From: Ascaris suum
Taxonomy: Eukaryota > Nematoda > Chromadorea > Rhabditida > Ascarididae
Assembly (NCBI GenBank): GCA_013433145.1
Contig: CM024168.1
Span: 7,696,184-7,760,183 of the forward strand
Direction: 5' to 3'
DNA: 64,000 bases
Made by a program: the position numbers and the translations under genes. The notes under the pieces were generated by a model, which was given only the letters and a program-made list of their open reading frames with translations, was not told the origin of the DNA and did not search any database. How positions within the stretch are numbered: position 1 is the first letter of the stretch; every line of letters starts with the position of its first letter. This document shows positions 50,601 through 64,000 of this stretch, piece after piece.

Positions 50601-52140
50601 TTGCTTGTCTGTGAAAATGAAGACGATCTCATTGTGGATTGGATCGTTGCGTTTCGCTATATCCGAAATCTTGTGGTTCGCTCACCGACGAAAGAACTCA
50701 TCACATGGAGTCCGAAAGATCCAGTAAAAATAACGAGCCTCTGGCCTTTTCACTTTCTCGCTCAAACATCATTGTATCCGAAGCGCTATTCTGTATCTTT
50801 GCCCTGTTTACAACGAAGCCCCCGAAAGGGTATATACCGATTTTTGCTTTTTGCTGATTACCGCGTCAGATCTTTCGTAAAACCTTCCAATGTATTTACC
50901 TTCTGCTGCTAAGTGGATGCGCAAAATATAATGATTTGCATTATGGATTTCTTATCAATTCGGAAAACGAGTGCGCCCACATGCAAAGGCATTATCCCGC
51001 CTGAAATAACTTTATTCACTGCCTGTGGGCGCTCAGTTAATCCGGCGCCCGCGGCATCTCTTCTGCCCGTGCCAAACAGAATGTGATTGCAGTATTTCCA
51101 TCCCATGATCAATTCCGTTGCACACTTGGCCTCACTGTTGCGAATAGAAACCCTCTATTTTAGACTGAAATGCAGCATTTCGTGCGAACACCTTTTGGAG
51201 GAAATATTTTCTTAAGTTTTTGCGTTTGCTCGTCTGAAAGCGTCGCAGTCTTAGGAAGTGATATCAGGGGCTTTATTGCCGTTTATTTTGGTTCATATTA
51301 CTTATATAAATAGTGCTAAAGTGCACCTGTAAGCGAGAATACGGTGAGGACAGCACGATCGCAAAAATCGTGCTCTGCCCCTAAAATAAATGCTCAATTT
51401 TGTAAAGCAGTCAGAAGAGAAAAAGAAAGGAGGACAAGGTTTTCTATTCAAGCAAATAGGCCTCACAACGAAGCGTATTGCTGTAGAACGCTATTAGTGT
51501 GGTTTAAGTTTTAGACAACTAAGCAGAGCGCTGTAAAAGCGACGCTAGATGACCGTATTCTAATGCATATGCATTACGGTTGGTCGACTCAGATTTTCGC
51601 TGATACATTTCATCGTACGCCTCTACTATCGGCGCAGTAATGTATTATAATATTTCATGAGCGTTTCGGTTTGTTATCATCATATGGTGCTAACGAATCA
51701 CACCAGATTGGGAAATGCCACGCTTGACTCTGCCCGATATTACGGTTGTTGTGTATACTGTGGGCGAGGTGATGCGGATATAGAATCGACGATGTGTTGG
51801 TTGGAAAGGCGAGTCGAGGATGACGCTTTATTAGATGAAGATAGAGGAACGAGGTACACTGAACATACGCATGCACCACGCAGAACCAACAGCAAAAAGG
51901 ACAAAGCTTACGTCGGGGTCATTACGTAACAGTTCGTGGTGAAGTGTGATCGCCATGCTATGCAGTCACGTGATCTCCACACATCACTGCGACTTGTCAT
52001 GACGTCGCCACTGTGTGTCGCAATGCATGCTACGTGAACAAGCGTTTTGTAATACCACCCGCGGATGTGCTGAATCATCTTCACATATGTAACAACGGTG
52101 ATAACTTGAGGAACGCCCCTTGCAAGCTGAAATTTTGCAG
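50601..52140. other. No supported gene; upstream region of the START gene
   Basis: The plus frame 50526-50912 overlaps the RTE remnant and is its shadow. The frame at 51657-51929 (plus) has no splice context. I see no defined promoter elements. Confidence 0.4.
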
Positions 52141-52141
52141 A
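52130..52141 (+). promoter_or_regulatory. Candidate trans-splice acceptor of the START gene
   Basis: AAATTTTGCAG ends at 52140, 10 nt before the start codon at 52151. The very short spacing is what a spliced-leader acceptor would look like in a nematode. It could also be an ordinary intron end. Confidence 0.5.
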
Positions 52142-52150
52142 GCGGTAGGG

Positions 52151-63717
<11,567 letters not shown>

Positions 63718-63814
63718 AATATTCGACTTACAATTGGCTGCAAGTTTTTTATTGGAATTTCAGTTATTGGTGAATTGTGTAGGTACTTCCGAATAGCTGC
63801 ATGAGTTCTGTAAA

Positions 63815-63820
63815 AATAAA
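63815..63820 (+). terminator. Polyadenylation signal of the START gene
   Basis: AATAAA lies 98 nt after the stop codon at 63715-63717, the canonical hexamer at a reasonable distance for a short nematode 3' UTR. Confidence 0.6.
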
Positions 63821-64000
63821 GCTGCTGCAGGTCGTCAGTGGATTCAGTTTCCTTTGCAAAATGAAGAAAATATTAAACAAGTGTTATATGAAAACAAGCA
63901 TTTTCTCTGAAGAATAATGTATGAAATTAAATTTTTCCTAAGAGTTCAGTGGACAGTGTTGTATGTTTTGGTGCTGAATGGTCATAGTCCTGCTTAAGGA

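Noticed and set aside
50526..50912. 128-codon plus-strand open frame including FADY
   Set aside because: It lies over the RTE reverse-transcriptase remnant on the opposite strand and is best explained as its shadow.

Overview
This window looks like nuclear DNA of a nematode, most likely a clade V (strongylid or hookworm-like) parasite. The evidence is AT-rich DNA with short exons in a sea of introns, TTTCAG-type 3' splice sites, possible trans-splice acceptors just before start codons, nematode-style proteins, and degenerate RTE-like and other LINE-type reverse transcriptases. Species assignment is inference. I saw no bacterial genes, operons, tRNA, rRNA or CRISPR array. Exons were found by reading frames, splice sites and phase agreement by eye.

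Three host genes can be read with family-level recognition. (1) 12973-14295, minus: a complete three-exon Ctr-type (SLC31) copper transporter of 149 residues. (2) 16742-21235, minus: a mitochondrial Rieske iron-sulfur protein of the cytochrome bc1 complex. Four exons are solid and one 5' exon is a candidate. Its second cluster loop reads CPCHGAYFD where bovine and yeast proteins have CPCHGSHYD, so both residues known to raise the cluster potential are missing. (3) 52151-63717, plus: a complete six-exon, 228-residue START-domain lipid-transfer protein whose exon phases all agree.

Intron 4 of the START gene holds the most striking object, a 5.9-kb Mutator-like DNA transposon (54304-60211) in antisense orientation. 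It has terminal inverted repeats of about 270 bp, a perfect 9-bp target duplication, a FLYWCH-like zinc finger, a MULE DDE transposase and a C-terminal OTU cysteine-protease domain. The coding part carries apparent frameshifts, so this copy is probably dead.

Other regions: 1-12972 has a probable exon (2341-2581), a possible secreted protein (5137-5423), a dispersed repeat and a LINE remnant (10777-11127). 21293-40908 has a cysteine-rich gene end, a possible membrane-protein gene (31052-34392), a terminal exon (37086-37340), a small three-exon gene (39465-40908), a hairpin and a purine-pyrimidine alternating tract. 41000-52140 has a satellite-like tandem array, one probable exon (44401-44680) and an RTE fragment (49594-50600). 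The named genes are unrelated housekeeping or transport functions and show no sign of acting together.
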